Shown: positions 33,819 through 47,191 of the stretch, one piece after another
Position numbering within the stretch: position 1 is the stretch's first letter
Layout: each line of letters opens with the position of its first letter
Source of the DNA: Symsagittifera roscoffensis
Taxonomy: Eukaryota > Xenacoelomorpha > Acoela > Convolutidae
Direction: 5' to 3'
Length of the DNA: 64,000 nt
Assembly: GCF_963678635.1 (NCBI RefSeq)
Contig: NC_087063.1
Coordinates: forward strand, 81,517,574 to 81,581,573
Notes under the pieces: generated by a model
Databases searched by the model: none
What the model was told of the DNA's origin: nothing
Seen by the model: the letters and a program-made list of their open reading frames with translations, nothing else
Translations under genes and position numbers: made by a program

Positions 33819-36800
33819 ATGACGGCCAACTCGGAAATAGACGCACACATCACAGAGAAGTACGAAGTTAAGAAGCGGTTAGGCAAGGGGGCATACGGGA
33901 TTGTCTGGAAAGCAGTGGAAAAAAGTAGTGATCAAACAGTGGCTTTGAAGAAGATATTTGATGCATTTCGAAACCAGACCGATGCTCAGAGAACCTTCAG
34001 GGAGATCATGTTTTTACAGGAGTTTGGAGACCACCCGAATATAATCAAACTTCTGAATGTGATCAAAGCAAACAATGACAAAGATATATACTTGGTGTTT
34101 GAAAGCATGGACACAGATCTGCATAATGTAATCAAACGTGGAAATATCTTGAAAGATATTCACAAGCGGTATATAATATATCAGTTGTTGAAGGCTACCA
34201 AGTACATGCACTCGGGAAACGTGATTCACAGAGACCAGAAACCAAGTAATGTCCTTCTGAACGCGGAGTGCTTTGTGAAAGTTTGCGATTTCGGATTGGC
34301 CAGGTCTGTCAGTCAACTGGAAGAAGACGCGAGCAAAAACCCAGATGGGGGAGTGTTAACCGAGTATGTTGCGACGAGGTGGTACAGAGCGCCAGAGATC
34401 CTCTTGGGCTCTCATAAGTACACGAAGGGTGTTGATATGTGGAGCATAGGATGTATTTTGGGCGAAATGCTTCTTGGGAAGCCCTTGTTCCCGGGATCCT
34501 CGACTTTGAACCAGATCGAGAAAATCATCACGTACTTGCCCTTCACTTCAGACGAGGATATAAAGAGCATTAAGTCGCCATACGGAGCCTCGATTTTACA
34601 GAAGGTACGGTTTCTAACTTTTCAACATATTTTCTAAATTGAACGATTCACAGACAAGTGGTATATATATTCATTTTAAAAGATATATGAGTGCTGGCAG
34701 ATGTTCATTTAGAAAGATAATATACAAGATTTGTTTAGAAGAGAATATACTTGAAGAATAGTGAAATCATGAGTTAGCAATGATTAAGAAATAGATTTTG
34801 TTTCAGGTTCAAGTAAAGCAGAGGAAATCTCTTCAAGAACTGGTTCCGAATGCTGGCGGAGACGCGATCGACCTGATGACGAGACTACTCCATTTGAATC
34901 CAGACAAGAGGATGACCGCCACAGATGCCCTGGAACATCCTTACGTCGCAAAGTTCCACAATAGAAGTGAAGAAATCGAACTGGACTATGACGTCGTTCC
35001 CCCAGTTGACGATGATGTTCAGCTAAGTGTGAACGAATACAGACAGAAACTGTACGAGATGATTGTTCAGAAGAGAGTGGAGATCAAAAAGAGAAATAAC
35101 ACAAACAAAACAAACAGTAGTAACAGTAACAGTTCTACATACAATAACAGCAGCAGTTCCACAACTAACGGGCGCTTAGCGTCTGGAGGTGGCAACAGGT
35201 CGGCAAAGGAGTCCAAAAGCGGTGGCTCTCATAACAGCCAAAATGGAGATAAGAGCAATGGGTATGCGTATACAGATTACGGCAACGGACAGCAGAGAAA
35301 AAACAGTCTTCCTTCGAGTTACGGAGACGTGGATTCTACATCACATGCATATAATTCGGAATCAAATTTTGCGAATAAGTACTCGAGTTCGAATGGGTTC
35401 CATAACGGAGGAGTCACATCGCATCCTATGAAGCCCCCACCCCACGGGTATGGTCGAGGCAGGGTAGGGGGAGTTGGCCATGATTACCAGCATCAGACTA
35501 TGCCGACTCAGAAACCTCCGATTGGACAGTACAGCAGGACAACCCACACTGCGCCGAGTGATCGGAAACAGTTGAAGCCACTTAACCCCAGAAGGTATGT
35601 GTTTGCATCCTGAGCTTAGCCTCTTTGAACTTCGAGTTTTCCCGTTGAATGAACTCATTTTTTAAAATTCATGTTGAATTCTGTGTTGATTACCCTTGCT
35701 ATAAGCAAGGGTAATACAATCGTGCACTATATTTTGTTCACAGGACTCATATGACTCCAGTTGGTACTTTGGTTCATAATGAATTCAAGTTTCTTAGTGT
35801 CTCCTGCACACTTAGCTTGGAGGTAATGAATACACCTGGGACGGAAAAGGTCATAGCTTTGAATCTGACCAGGACCTGTTTTTTCAAACGGAATTTTGCT
35901 GTTTCAAGTAAAATTTTTGGCCTAATACATGTTTGCCTATGTTTTGTCGGCTTAGAATTATTTATTTTTACTGTAAACAGTTTTCATTGCAGTGTTTTTG
36001 TGTTTTAGCATTTTAAAAATCCGGTCGATTTGATTTTTACATTGTCTCTAGTTTTACAAACTGATTTGTTAAATTCTTAAGAGTAATCAACGTAGTGAAG
36101 ACTCTGATATAGGTCTTGGTGATTTTTTTTTTCAGGAAAATATTGATGCACTTAGGTATAATGCACTTTTTGAGGTCAATTGAAATTCACCAGCTGAAAG
36201 TGACGTAAATAGCACTCTCCAAATACGAACGTGGAAATGACGTGAAAAAACGTGAACGATTTCTAGTTTCGAAAGTGGAATTTATTTTTAAGATTTTCCA
36301 GCGGAATAATGATCCAGTTTTCTCAAGTTCGGTTCATGTTATCAAAAAAGCGCCAATAATAAATTGTTCTAGAAATTCAAGGAGCTTAAAGGGCATCTAT
36401 TTTTTTCTTTGAAATTCGAAAGATGAGGTTTTTTTGCGTTAATTACTGTTTTCGAATCTTGGAATGTCTAGGTTCATTTTTTTATAATTTTGTCCTTTTT
36501 TGCTTAATTCGTTTCGTTTTTTCTTTATCTTCTTAATGGCCTCCTTTTGCGTCGTTTGACGACCGAAAAACAACTGAGTGCGTGTGTGTTCTGAGGGGAA
36601 AGGGAAATTTTTGTTAGTAGTTAGGTTTTTTTCGTCTGGAAGGGTTTCTGCTCAGGTATTTTCGGCTTTGTTACCGCTTGGTAATTATAAATTCAAATTC
36701 AATCAACCATCTGGCGTTTAGGTAACAAAAATGCATGAGACGGCAAAGTCTTGTGGTTCCAATCCGGCCCGAACGGATCCAATCCTTTTTTTGGTAATTG

Positions 36801-38222
36801 GAGTCTTCGTGCTTTTTCTGACTATCGTCCGTCTGTGTATATTTGCCGGCTTAGTTCCCGTAGCCCGACTTTTTTGAAGGTTCAGCTTTGTTCCAAGTTG
36901 TTGTGAACTCCATGCTTGAAATTGCAAAGACCGGAGGTCGGCTCTAGTCGAGGTTTGTTTTTTACCAGGTGATTTAAATTGTTCTAGAAGTAAAAGTTGT
37001 TTTTCGGCATCAGTAAGTTGAAAATTCGAAAATTGACTGAATAAAAAAACCACCCCAAGCTTAATTATTCCGAATTTTCTTCGAAAGTCGGAACAATAAT
37101 TATAATAAAAATCATAATGATAATAATTACCTTTGCGATAAGCAAGGGTGATGCAACGAGGTACTAGATTTTTTCCCGTAAGTTAGTTTTTTCACAACTC
37201 ACATTACTCTTGTTTTACTTGTTGATTTAAAAAATTAAATTCAATAGCATTCTGCGATTTTGGCGCTTCAATAACACCCATGCTTGAGACAACCAATTGG
37301 AACGTTTTTTCAAACTTAGTTTTGTCTGCTTAATTTTGTCTGCTTAGTTTTGTCGGCTTGGTTTTGTCGGCTTATTTCCGCTGAAAGGACTTTTTTGAAT
37401 ATTCGGCTTCTTTCTATCATTCTGAAAGCTCCTTGTATAATTTTCAATGGTACAGTTTTTTTTAGATATTTTGGGCTTTTGAGGCAATTTTTAATGACAA
37501 AGAGATTTTTCGAAGTTATGTAATTTATTTTTCCGTTTCATTTGAATCATAGTTATTCAATTTTTTATCGGCAGTGGTGCGAAGCTCAGATTTTCCTCTA
37601 TGTCTATAAAGTTAGTAGATCTGATGAGTAGACATTGATGTTTAGTTTCAGGTATTCGAACTACGAACGCTTCGAGAGATCCCCAAGTCCAGGCAGTGGT
37701 CTACAACAGAGGATGTACGCGCCAGCAGCCGACACATACTTTCCCTCGAAACTGGAAAAAATGCGCCAGAGAGATTCTTCCCCAATCGACTACAGAAACA
37801 CCTCGGCGCCGATTCCAGGGAGATCTAAATCCCTCAATCAGAAAGGCACCACCCCACACTCCTATTACAACAACAGGAACCAGGACGATCTACTGCGTCC
37901 GCTACAGGCTGGTTATATGAGCAGAGAAAACACGCTTGGTACCGGAGGACTGTATCATCACAGTTCCACGCAACAGATGTCGGGATCCCAATTCACCCCG
38001 AAGCACTCGCCGGCGTTCGGAAGGCGAAGTGGCGGCAGCTCCAACGGGAACCTGTTCGACAGGAAGAATAATCTAACACCTCTTAATGGGATGAGAAACG
38101 GTAACAACAACAATTCTGGTGCTAATGCTTTCAGCAGTTCCTACTCTCAGTCAAATTTCCACTCCTCCCCCTCGCCCCACGGGGGGCACTACTCCAGTGG
38201 GCTCCGCAACTGGAAAATGTGA
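33819..38222 (+). CDS. MAPK15: Mitogen-activated protein kinase 15 (ERK7/ERK8)
   Basis: Exons 33819-34604, 34807-35594 and 37652-38222 join in phase 0 and phase 2 to give 714 residues. The kinase domain runs from about residue 15 to 310. It has the Gly-rich loop GKGAYG (22-27), the ATP lysine K44, the catalytic HRDQKPSN (137-144, with the Gln at 140 that MAPK15 also has in human), DFG (157-159) and the TEY activation loop (181-183). ERK7/8-specific stretches are [17 protein letters not shown] and, after the kinase domain, [16 protein letters not shown]. The C-terminal ~370 residues are Ser/Asn/Gly-rich and disordered. MAPK15 is an atypical MAP kinase that activates itself through TEY and works in cilium formation and autophagy in other animals. 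The start ATG has A at -3. Intron 2 (2.06 kb) carries a dispersed repeat. Identity is very secure; the last exon rests on reading phase and composition. Confidence 0.95.
36080..36480. repeat. Dispersed AT-rich repeat family (MAPK15 intron 2 copy)
   Basis: It shares with the 30960-31690 copy the words GAGTAATCAACGT, CGTGAACGATTTCTAGTTTCGAAAG, CCAGTTTTCTCAA and AATAAATTGTTCTAGAA. It is non-coding. Confidence 0.65.
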
Positions 38223-39837
38223 ACGAATTTAAAAAAAATACAAATGTACTTCAAATCTGTGCAGGTTATAGAACAAACTGACACAATCTGACAAACTGTT
38301 ATTGATAATGAAGTTCAACCCCCTTATTGTTGCTTTTTTCAGTTCTTTTCAGTTTCATTTGTAATGATGATCATTGGTTGCTTTTTACAGTTTCAAATTT
38401 CTTTCGTTAGTGCCGCCAGCATTTTAAAAAACTCAACAATCAGTTTTGATTTCGATACTAATTTGGGAAAAATGTTGAGTAAAAAAATGCTTACTAGGAG
38501 TTCAGTACCTTATTTCATTTCGCTGTTCCGATGGTATTTACTGATTTTCTCTTTGAGTCTTAGTTCTGCTGTTCATAGCTTCTTTCTAAACATCGGCTAC
38601 ATTCCAGTACTGCCACGCCAATTTTGTAAACCGCTAATGATGCTGTGTCTTGTACATAATATTACTATACTCCTTCTGAAATCCGAGCCATTTTGCTAGT
38701 TGCTTTCTTTATTTCAATTTCGTTTGTTCAGTCACGTGCAGTGAAATCAAATGGTAACTCAAACTTTTGAAAAAATGATATTTGTCTGAAAAAGCTGGCT
38801 CCAAAAATGTAGCATGAATTTCGGCGAATTTCGAGAATGTTCAAATTATTTGAACGAGTTGATTAGGTTTGAGTTGTCAGTCTGACCTTTCTCTGACAAC
38901 ACATCGTACGCGGTGTCGTCTTGCTGGTTTGAATCACCTCTAATTTCTAATTCGAATGTCCAATCCGAATCCTTATTCTCTATTTCATTCGTTCATTCAT
39001 TGCTCGGCTCTTATATGCTATCAAAAGTGATGACAAAAGATGAACCTACTTAGCTTAGTTTTGCTGTATTTTCTTCCTCTTTGTTTGTATTCTGAAGGCC
39101 ATGGATGTTTTGACCACCCACCCTTGCCTCGAATTATTATGTGCTCTCTTTCAGCTCAAAATAACTTTTTTTTTCAAAAAAAAAATCCATATTATGAAAA
39201 GTTATAGCGGCAAGCAAAAAGCAAGGTTTTAATAGAATATAATCTAGTAACATTATTCGAGATAACAAAAGATTGATATGAAATAATCTGCTTTACAAGA
39301 AGTATAATTATTAAACTTTAATTATTAATTATTAAAAATTAAATATAATTTAAAAAAAAAATTCAGCTGCTGTAGAGTTGAACATAATAGCTTGAAATTA
39401 TCTGGCTTTCCGTTATCTTTCTTCCGCTCAGTCAAGTTGACTTAAGTGATGTATTTTTTCGAGATAGTAGAAATCTCAACTTGCTGAGCGTTTAAGTCAC
39501 TCATAAATTGTTTTCAGAAGTGCATTGTGTAAAATTGTGAATTGAAATAATTTGCCGTTAATGGTTGTACATAGTCTGTAAAAATGTAAGATAAAAAATA
39601 TAAAATTTTAACTCAAAAATTGTTTTTTTTCCTCATTTTTGTGATATTTGAAAATTGTGTTTTCATAACAAATTCGTAAAATTTCAGCTTATTGATTGCG
39701 ATTAAATTTGCTTAATTTTAGGTTTTGGTTCATGAGCTGGTAAAACATGCATGCAAATGGACTTGTGTTATTAGCAGATAGCTAGTTTCCACTTCTATGC
39801 TAAATGGTCCATCGTGTGAATGTAACATCATCAAATC
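38223..39837. other. Region between MAPK15 and the next gene
   Basis: It probably starts with the MAPK15 3' UTR. A 111-codon frame at 38364-38699 is hydrophobic and resembles no family, so it was not called. The segment 39240-39370 is almost pure A/T. Confidence 0.45.
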
Positions 39838-41917
39838 ATGGCTGAGTTTCGACTGCATGAGACTTCGGCGGATAAAGAGAATCGCATCAAAATCAGACTT
39901 GGAAACAGAGTTGGCCCAGAAATTGATGGCGCCGCGTCTCCTTTGTTGAAGCCTGGCTCAAATTATTATCCATCATCCAGTAGTAGTTCAAGGTGTAGAG
40001 TCCTGTTCCAGCAGAGCACACCTCGAGCGGGGGTGAGATTGATTTCTTGACAGTGTTTTTGACATCCTTAAGATGTGTTAGGTTAAATGATTTCGCATTA
40101 ATATTGAAGATCTCGTAATTATTGGAGTTAGTTTTCGTGATATATCGCAGAGCTGTATAAAAACGGGCTATTTTCTGATATGACGGAACTGATTTGGAGG
40201 AACTTGAATTTCTGCGGATTGTTTGAAAATAAAATTAACCTATTTTATAGTTTTTTAGAAGCCTTGGGTAAAAATTGTTTTTTTTTAGCGCAGTTCCTTC
40301 TGCATTTCCCCTTAAATTTGCTATAAATTAATGACATGTGCGTGGTGGTTCAAGCCATGCCTTAAGAACTGTTCAAAATATTTTAACTTTTAGACCGTGG
40401 GATCTCATTATGTTGATCTCGATTCTGGTTCAACTGCTGACCTTGAAGTGCCTCACTTTCAAATGCCATCCACCATAATGAGCAATCACAGTATACCATC
40501 TCCTGTGTGGAAAGGAGGGGGAGTCACGCCTTGCAAGCGACGTCGTCTTGTGTCTAATTCAGTTGTAGAATCAGATGAACTATCAGATCATTCCAGACTA
40601 TTAAACAGTACAAATAGAACAGACTCGTCTTGCGAGCTGGACTCGACCCACCTCGAAATGAGGAGCTACCTGGGCAGCTTCGAATGTGAGGAGGATGTTG
40701 AGGAAGAAGAGAGATCACGTCTCGAGGAACTTATGAAGACCCCAGACGTGAAAACAGCTCACAAACTCCTCTCAACGCTTGCTGAGTTTTCGCCCTCGAA
40801 CCCTTTTCGAAGTCCCCTGAGAGCTTCATGTACACCTTCAGTTCTATCAGCTTCCAAGAAGCACTTAAAAAATCTGAGTCCTCTGTTGGAAGATCCGTGC
40901 GAGATCTCTAATGATTCGAATTTATCAGTACGAGATGTGCCTCAATTGATTTCAGCAACATCGACTCCATTTATTACGAGACCTGAATTCAGTGCAATTA
41001 TGAATAGCAATAACTTAGTGTGCACAGAAACAGTTTCTTCAAGTCAAGATCAATTCGATCATGAGTCTCGTATGATGAATAGAAGTCTACATGAAGTCAT
41101 GCGTCTTGAAGACGAAGAAAATACAGTGCAATTCACGCCAACTCCTCTGGCTAAAACAGAAGGCGCCTATTGGGCAATTAACTCAGAGCCTAATTGGTGG
41201 CGACATAAAGCCATGCCCACAAGTTGTCCGAATAGAATAGTTCCAGAGAACTCAGTTAGGATGTCCAGATTGTTTCGACCAGAAGAGTGCAGTCCGCATG
41301 GACCTGTTGGAATCATCAGAAATGCTACACTCCCGTGTCCAAATTTATCACCATCGCCTGGGCCAAGAGTAATGAAGTCAACACCGTTGGGAAAGATAAG
41401 ATTCAGAGAACATTCTAGAAGTCCAGTAGCAGATGGATCCTTTTCCAACAATCGGTCACCAACTGTGACTGTGAAACCGTTTGAACGAACTTTTGGATCT
41501 CCAGTTGCTCATGTTGAACAAAAAAGTTTGGCTAATGTGAACATCTATACACTGACTAATCAAAGTAGACGACAAACGTGTGAACAAATTTTGAACTCTT
41601 CTTACGGGAACTTGAATAGTATTGTAAAACGAAGCACCCCGAAGGCTCCTAAGAGGAAAAAGAGCCGACGGTTAAGTCCGGTCAAACCATCAGAAGAGTT
41701 ACTACCCCTGCCCCCCTCTTTGCAGTCTTATGCTGAGGGCAGTGGAAATTGTATATTTGAAGAGGGCAGCGTGGGCGAAGGGGGAGATATGTCTGCGAGA
41801 GAGATGAGTAGAATGTACAGTGGATTCTGCAGGGAGTTGTTCAAAGTGAAATTGCGTCATGCTGCTAAACAAAATCATGAGAAGCAACGGCAGAGATCAA
41901 CTTCGGAGGTTAGTTAG
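39838..41917 (+). CDS. Unidentified Ser/Thr-Pro-rich protein with KEN-box-like and cyclin-docking-like motifs
   Basis: Exon 1 (39838-40032, 65 codons) and exon 2 (40394-41917) join in phase 0 (GCGGGG then ACCGTG), giving about 572 residues. I do not recognise the family. What can be seen: DKENR (KEN-box-like, residues 12-16), CRVLF and CKRRRLV (RxL-type, cyclin docking-like), and at least a dozen S/T-P sites such as STPRAG, SPSNPF, STPLGK, RSPTV and RRLSPVK. There is an acidic segment (ECEEDVEEEERSRLEE), a basic segment (APKRKKSRR, a possible nuclear signal) and a conserved-looking C-terminal stretch MSRMYSGFCRELFKVKLRH. Together these suggest a cell-cycle-regulated CDK substrate, which is inference only. 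The stop lies inside a possible splice donor (GGAG then GTTAGTTAG at 41909), so a further exon cannot be excluded; none was found. Confidence 0.75.
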
Positions 41918-44133
41918 ATGGCCAATATATATATTTTTACTAGGATAAACAATGAAATCTCGAGGCTTAAGGGTATGATAACAGGTCCTCCCAGATTAAA
42001 ATGCGATTCCTTGGCCTAGTTTCGAAAGAAACACAGCCTCGAAAGGCATTAGATTCATCTAAAGGATGTGGTTTGTGAAATAGTAATAGTCTGTTAATTT
42101 CAACAAAGAGATTTGGTGTTTGAGGACAACGCAATATTTCGCTGCTCGGAAAAATTCTTTCTCTGAATTTAAACAGCGAGTAGCCTTGAAAACTAAAAGG
42201 TTCCGTATGATTCTCCTTTTTTTTCATTTACAATTGTTTTAAAACTGGGTCTTCTAACATTCCACACTTTTTCTGAATCTAAGATTCCTTTGAAACCTAA
42301 TTTTGTCCTAAATATTTTTGATAAAATTTAAAAGACATGATCAAGTTAACATCCTGCCCCCCAGATGACAAAGTTAAGATCTCCTTGTCATTTAAATTGG
42401 ATTGAATTTGCTAATCGCTGCTTTGAACATCTTAAATTCAATTTTTGCCATCTCATGAATTATCTAAAAATAAATACAGGCAAAGAGTCATTCTTAGTAA
42501 GTCCATAGTGGGTATGCCTCAATTTTGTATATTGAACCAGGGAATGATAAAAAAGTGTATTGCAATCGGGTAGTAGATTTCTTTTCCCGTTGTTCACAGG
42601 AAGGCCGAAATTGCAGCCTCTATTTTCGTCAACGAACAGACGGATAAAGAGCAGACAATTTGAGCGTGTCTGCATTTTAAATACCCTTTTTATTTGAATT
42701 AAACTCTGTAGGTCAACTATTGATTTCGACTCTTATATAGGTCGCGATGTTTTTGTTCAGGAAAAGGATTTTTTTTCAAGTTCAGTTCATTTTCTTTATT
42801 AAAAGGAAGGCAAATTTAGCGAAATTTAAATTGTACTTATTGATCCAGTTTTTTCAAAAAAGTGCCAATCATAAATTGTGTTAGAAATTCAAAGAGCTTT
42901 TAGGGCATCTATTTTTTTCGTAGAAATTTGAAAGTTGAGATTTTTTCAAAAAATATTTCAGTATTTTTTCTGTTTACTTGCGTTCATTGACTCTTTTCCA
43001 ACTGTCTGTTGTCTATATTTTAAACTGGTTGTAAATTTTCAGTATATCAGTTTTTGTTTTTATTCTTTTCTTTCTCTTACCGACTTAAAGACAAAAGGTT
43101 TCGAATCATAATATATCGGCTTAGAGGCCTCTTTTTGAGTCGTTTGAAGAGCAAAAGAGTCTTATCTTAGTATTATGAAGGGGTCTCGAAAGTTTGTAAG
43201 TTTTTCTACTAAAAGCATATTTTTCGGCACAATGATTCTGCTTAAAAATTGTCGGTTTTGTTATCGGTTTTAAGTTTTTTTCGATGCTTATTTACTATTC
43301 ATTTTTCTTACTCCTTGGCATGGTTTCATATAAGGAACTTTTATTCAAGACAAATGTAGGAAAATTTGTGGTAGATCAATTTGTTCGATATTTTTTATAT
43401 AGCTTTCATCTCATTTTTTGTCGATTAGTTTGTCATGCTATGTATGGCTTTGTCGCAAGTAGTTCTTTGTAAATTTGTAAGATGCATGTAATTCAGCTCC
43501 AAGATTTATCAAGTTTTTTGCAAATTTTATAATGTTTTTGAGAAAGTTCATAAGATTTTGTTCTCGGTTTGTCGGCTAATCTGCAAATAGTTATAGTTAT
43601 TCATTTTTCTATCGCAAGTGTTGCAAAGCTCTGCTTCGCCTCTGTGTTGAGCTTCTGTTTTTGCTGAAAACACTGATTTTTTTTCGCTGATACTAATTTC
43701 AACCAATCAGGAGATGATCAAACTTTCAAAATAGCAAAAATTATAGTTTTTGGGGCGCGTATAAGAGAAAAGACCCAAAGAATCATAAGCTTTTCTCCGA
43801 TGAAACTGTCTATGAGTCTGATTATGTTGACTCGAATCTGTGGTTGTTTAGGTTTGTTATGATCAGATTTGGAGAGGTCAGACTGATGTGCAAAGAGACG
43901 TGACTGCTGATGCCAAATTATTCCTACTTCGCAATAAACACTCTCTTCAATCACTATCTGTACTAAACAATGCAAAGCATAGCAGACTAAATTATAACAC
44001 TAACTCAGCACCCCAACGATAAAAGACTTGTAGAAATATCTCGTCTTCTTCCTTTATAATGTAGATTGATTTAAACAAATTTTACTCAAATAGTACATTT
44101 TATACCATATAGAGATAGTTTAGATAAATTGTA
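41918..44133. other. Intergenic stretch with a dispersed repeat copy
   Basis: 42720-43020 is another copy of the AT-rich dispersed family (TATATAGGTCGCGATG, AAAAGGAAGGCAAA, CAATCATAAATTGTG). No conserved protein was recognised. Confidence 0.5.
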
Positions 44134-46216
44134 TTGTTAAAGATCTTCTGTTTTAATGTTTATGTTAAATTTTCCTTTCTTTTTAAAACTGCGAGTATAG
44201 AAAGTTCAGTCCATCACTTTGAATTGTCAAAAAAACAATTCACCAATGCCAGACCCCACGCCTCTGACAAACTCCTTCGTATAACGAGAAGAAAAATTGC
44301 CAAACTACCACTGTCAGACAGCCCAATTTTTACCCCTGAAAATACTAAACAAGCCATTGCAGACAGCAAACCATCGCGAGCGCTAGGTCCCGACGGCCTC
44401 TGTAATATCCATCTTAAACATCTCGGCCCACTTGCTACTCAATACTTAACATACCTTTTTAATATCTCTTTGTCCGAAAACATTATCCCCCAAATTTGGA
44501 AAAATTCAAAAATTGCACCGCTTCCAAAGCCCAATAAGGATCTTAAACAATCAACATCTTACAGACCTATATCCTTACTCTGCCCAGCAGTTAAAATTCT
44601 GGAGAGGCTCGTTCACCCCATCTTTACCAAACATCTCCCCAACGCCAAACACCAACACGGCTTCCGCCCTTTTCACTCCACCACCACAGCTCTCTCCACT
44701 CTCGAATTTTACATTTCAGACGGTTTTAACCAAAATCGCCCCCCTAAACGTACGGTACTGGCCACACTTGACTTATCTAAGGCTTTCGACATGGTGTGTC
44801 ATCGCTCACTTGTGGAACTCGTTCATGACACTCCCCTCCCAAGAAGTCTAGTCCGCTGGCTAAGTAATTACCTTAATGGTCGACAGGCTGCCACCTCATT
44901 CCGTGAACACACATCCCCCCATCGAATAATCCACTGTGGCGTACCCCAAGGTTCTGTTTTATCACCCACACTCTTCAATTTTTATGTCCATGATGCACCG
45001 CCACCTCCCGATAATGTAAACCTTGTCTCGTATGCAGACGATTTCCACCCCTTCGCAAGCAGTTCCAATATTGATATCGCCTCAAACTCCCTCAATAGCT
45101 ACCTAAAAAGGCTCTACGATTTTTTCACCTCACGCAAACTAAGTTTCGCGTCCTCTAAAGGATCAGTTACACTTTTCTCCTCTTATAACAAAGAATTTAA
45201 TAAAACACCTAGTGTTCTTTTAAATAACGAGGCGCTACCCCTAAACAAAAATCCAACAATCTTAGGGGTGACATTTGATCCAACACTTTGTTTTGCCACT
45301 CACTGCAAACAATCCGCTGAAAAGGCCAGACGCAGGATCGGAATCCTGAAGGCATTAGCAGGATCAACCTGGGGTCACTCCAAAGAAACCCTCCTCCTAA
45401 CTTTTAAAGCTTTAATTCGCCCCATACTTGACTATGCAGCCCCCGCATGGTCCCACGCATCAAGTAACACCTCCATAAATTGCCTGCAGGTTGCCCAAAA
45501 CCAATCCCTTCGCGTTGTTACTGGATCAAATCTAATGAGTTCAACTGCCCACCTGCACAGTGAATCTGAAATCCTAACGGTCAAAGACCACCATACCCTT
45601 CTGTCATCTCAATTTTTTATCTCTACCTATCGTTCCCACCATCCCATTAATTTTATACATTCACATCCCCCTCCTCCCCGTCTACTTCGCCCCTCAATTA
45701 TAAGCTGCTTCAAAGAAGACACCCAGAAAATTTTAACCGACTTTTCAGTCTACGCAAACCACCCTCTAGTTCTGGACGACCGAGACGAAGTCTCCACTTT
45801 TATTTTTAACTACTACAAACCAATTTTAAAAGACAACCATACCTCCCTTGTAACCAAGTTCCTAGCCGAAACCCCTCCGTCTAAAGTTATTTGTATCCCT
45901 CCCCCAAAGATTGACCCCTCTGAAAAATCTCTCCCACGTCCCACGCGCTGTAAGCTCTCCCAACTCCGGTCTGGCTACAGCCGGCTCCTTAACACTTACC
46001 TATCCCGCCTCGACAGCTCCATCTCCCACCTTTGCCCAACCTGTTCCCTTGCCCCCCACACAACATGTCACCTTTTCAACTGCTCCCAAAACCCCTCCCC
46101 ACTCACCCCAGCAGACCTGTGGCTTCGGCCGGTAGAGGTTGCTAAGTTCCTTGACCTGGAGACAGAAGAGCCCAACCCGACCCGCGTGGGCTAACAACAA
46201 CAACAACAACAAAAAA
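44134..46216 (+). mobile_element. 5'-truncated Jockey/CR1-like non-LTR retrotransposon with intact RT
   Basis: An uninterrupted frame of 686 codons ends at 46194. Recognisable retroelement protein begins near 44220 (block ITRRKIAKLPL, then ALGPDGL). RT motifs are SYRPISLLCP, LDLSKAFDMVCH (motif A), CGVPQGSVLSPTLF (motif B) and SYADD (motif C), followed by ILGVTFD and a thumb region. The C-terminus has a CCHC-type cluster (LCPTCSLAPHTTCHLFNC). No endonuclease domain is present, and the first ~30 residues are flanking DNA read through, so the copy is 5'-truncated. It ends in an (AAC)n tail running into A's (46192-46216), as in target-primed insertions. Its C-rich codon use stands out sharply from the AT-rich neighbourhood, and the intact frame suggests a recent insertion. 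Confidence 0.9.
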
Positions 46217-46406
46217 ATCTGACAAAAATTTAGTTCGATGGCATATAAATCAGCCGAAGTATAAACCAGCTTCAATACTGTGCTGGTTTAAATAATCCAC
46301 ACAAAAAGCATAAAACCTGAAATTTAAAACGCGTTATTCTTGAGTTGGGTTGAGTTTAGGTGAAAAATGAGACAAAACTTGCTGGGAAATTTAGCAGAAT
46401 TAAAAT

Positions 46407-46780
46407 CGATGCTGATTTAAAATGGGCAGACCCCCCACTCCTCAGGGATTCGACCCCTACCGACACAAAGGGCCCCCTTTGAGATATCCATATTTTGCGC
46501 CAATATATACTAATTTTGAGGGGGGAGCGCGCGCCAAAAAAACGCTATTATTTTTGGTCAAAATTTTCCAAAAAGTGCCTAAAAACGCCTTTTTTTGTTT
46601 TTTGGCCTGTTTTTCAAAATTTTGCCTGCGGCCCAGAAATTTTGACCAGCTCTGATTTTGAATAGGTCTTTTTACTGATTTTGAATAGCTCTGAAAATCA
46701 ATTTGGTCGACCTTAAAAAAAATTTTCGAATATTTTTGAAAATCTGCTCCCACCTCAAGAAAATCCTAGATCCGCCCCTG
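46407..46780 (+). mobile_element. hAT-like MITE, family 1
   Basis: The 3' end GATCCGCCCCTG reverse-complements to CAGGGGCGGATC, a hAT-type terminus. The interior (CAATATATACTAATTTTGAG, GGGGAGCGCGCGCCAAAAAA, GCCTGCGGCCCAGAA) is shared with 47740-48050, 56882-57246 and 60890-61205. The flanks ATTAAAAT (46399-46406) and ATCAAAAT (46781-46788) match at 7 of 8 bases. The left terminus is degraded. It is non-coding. Confidence 0.7.
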
Positions 46781-47191
46781 ATCAAAATAGTAATTTGTTT
46801 TGCGAAATTCGGTTCTGAAATTCGGTTCCGAAAAATCGAGTTGGAGCGTGAGCCATTAGTCTTTTTCTTGGAAAAAGACGAAAAAAAATTGTCTAAAAAT
46901 CATCAATAATTGCCGAAATGTGTTCAATAAGCGGCGCAATGTCAGATTACCAAATTTGGAAGCTTTTTCAAAACTTTAATGGCTATATCTCCTGTTTTTG
47001 AATACGCTATTTTTTATGTTGCTACCCAAGTTAGTTTTCGTGATAATCATTTTTCGTGGGCCGTCGTCACCTGTTTCTCATAGTCATTATTTTTCTCAAA
47101 TTTACTCAAAAAAGAATTTATAATAAATTTCTAGGCTTAATTAAGATTTAAACGGATAGATAATTAAGTTCTAGACAACGGATCGGCTTCA

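Noticed and set aside
36718-37053. Minus-strand open frame ending in [10 protein letters not shown]
   Set aside because: Such frames commonly arise by chance over repeat DNA. It lies in MAPK15 intron 2 with no splice sites or family match.
38364-38699. 111-codon hydrophobic frame after MAPK15
   Set aside because: Composition is typical of AT-rich random DNA and it probably lies in the MAPK15 3' UTR.
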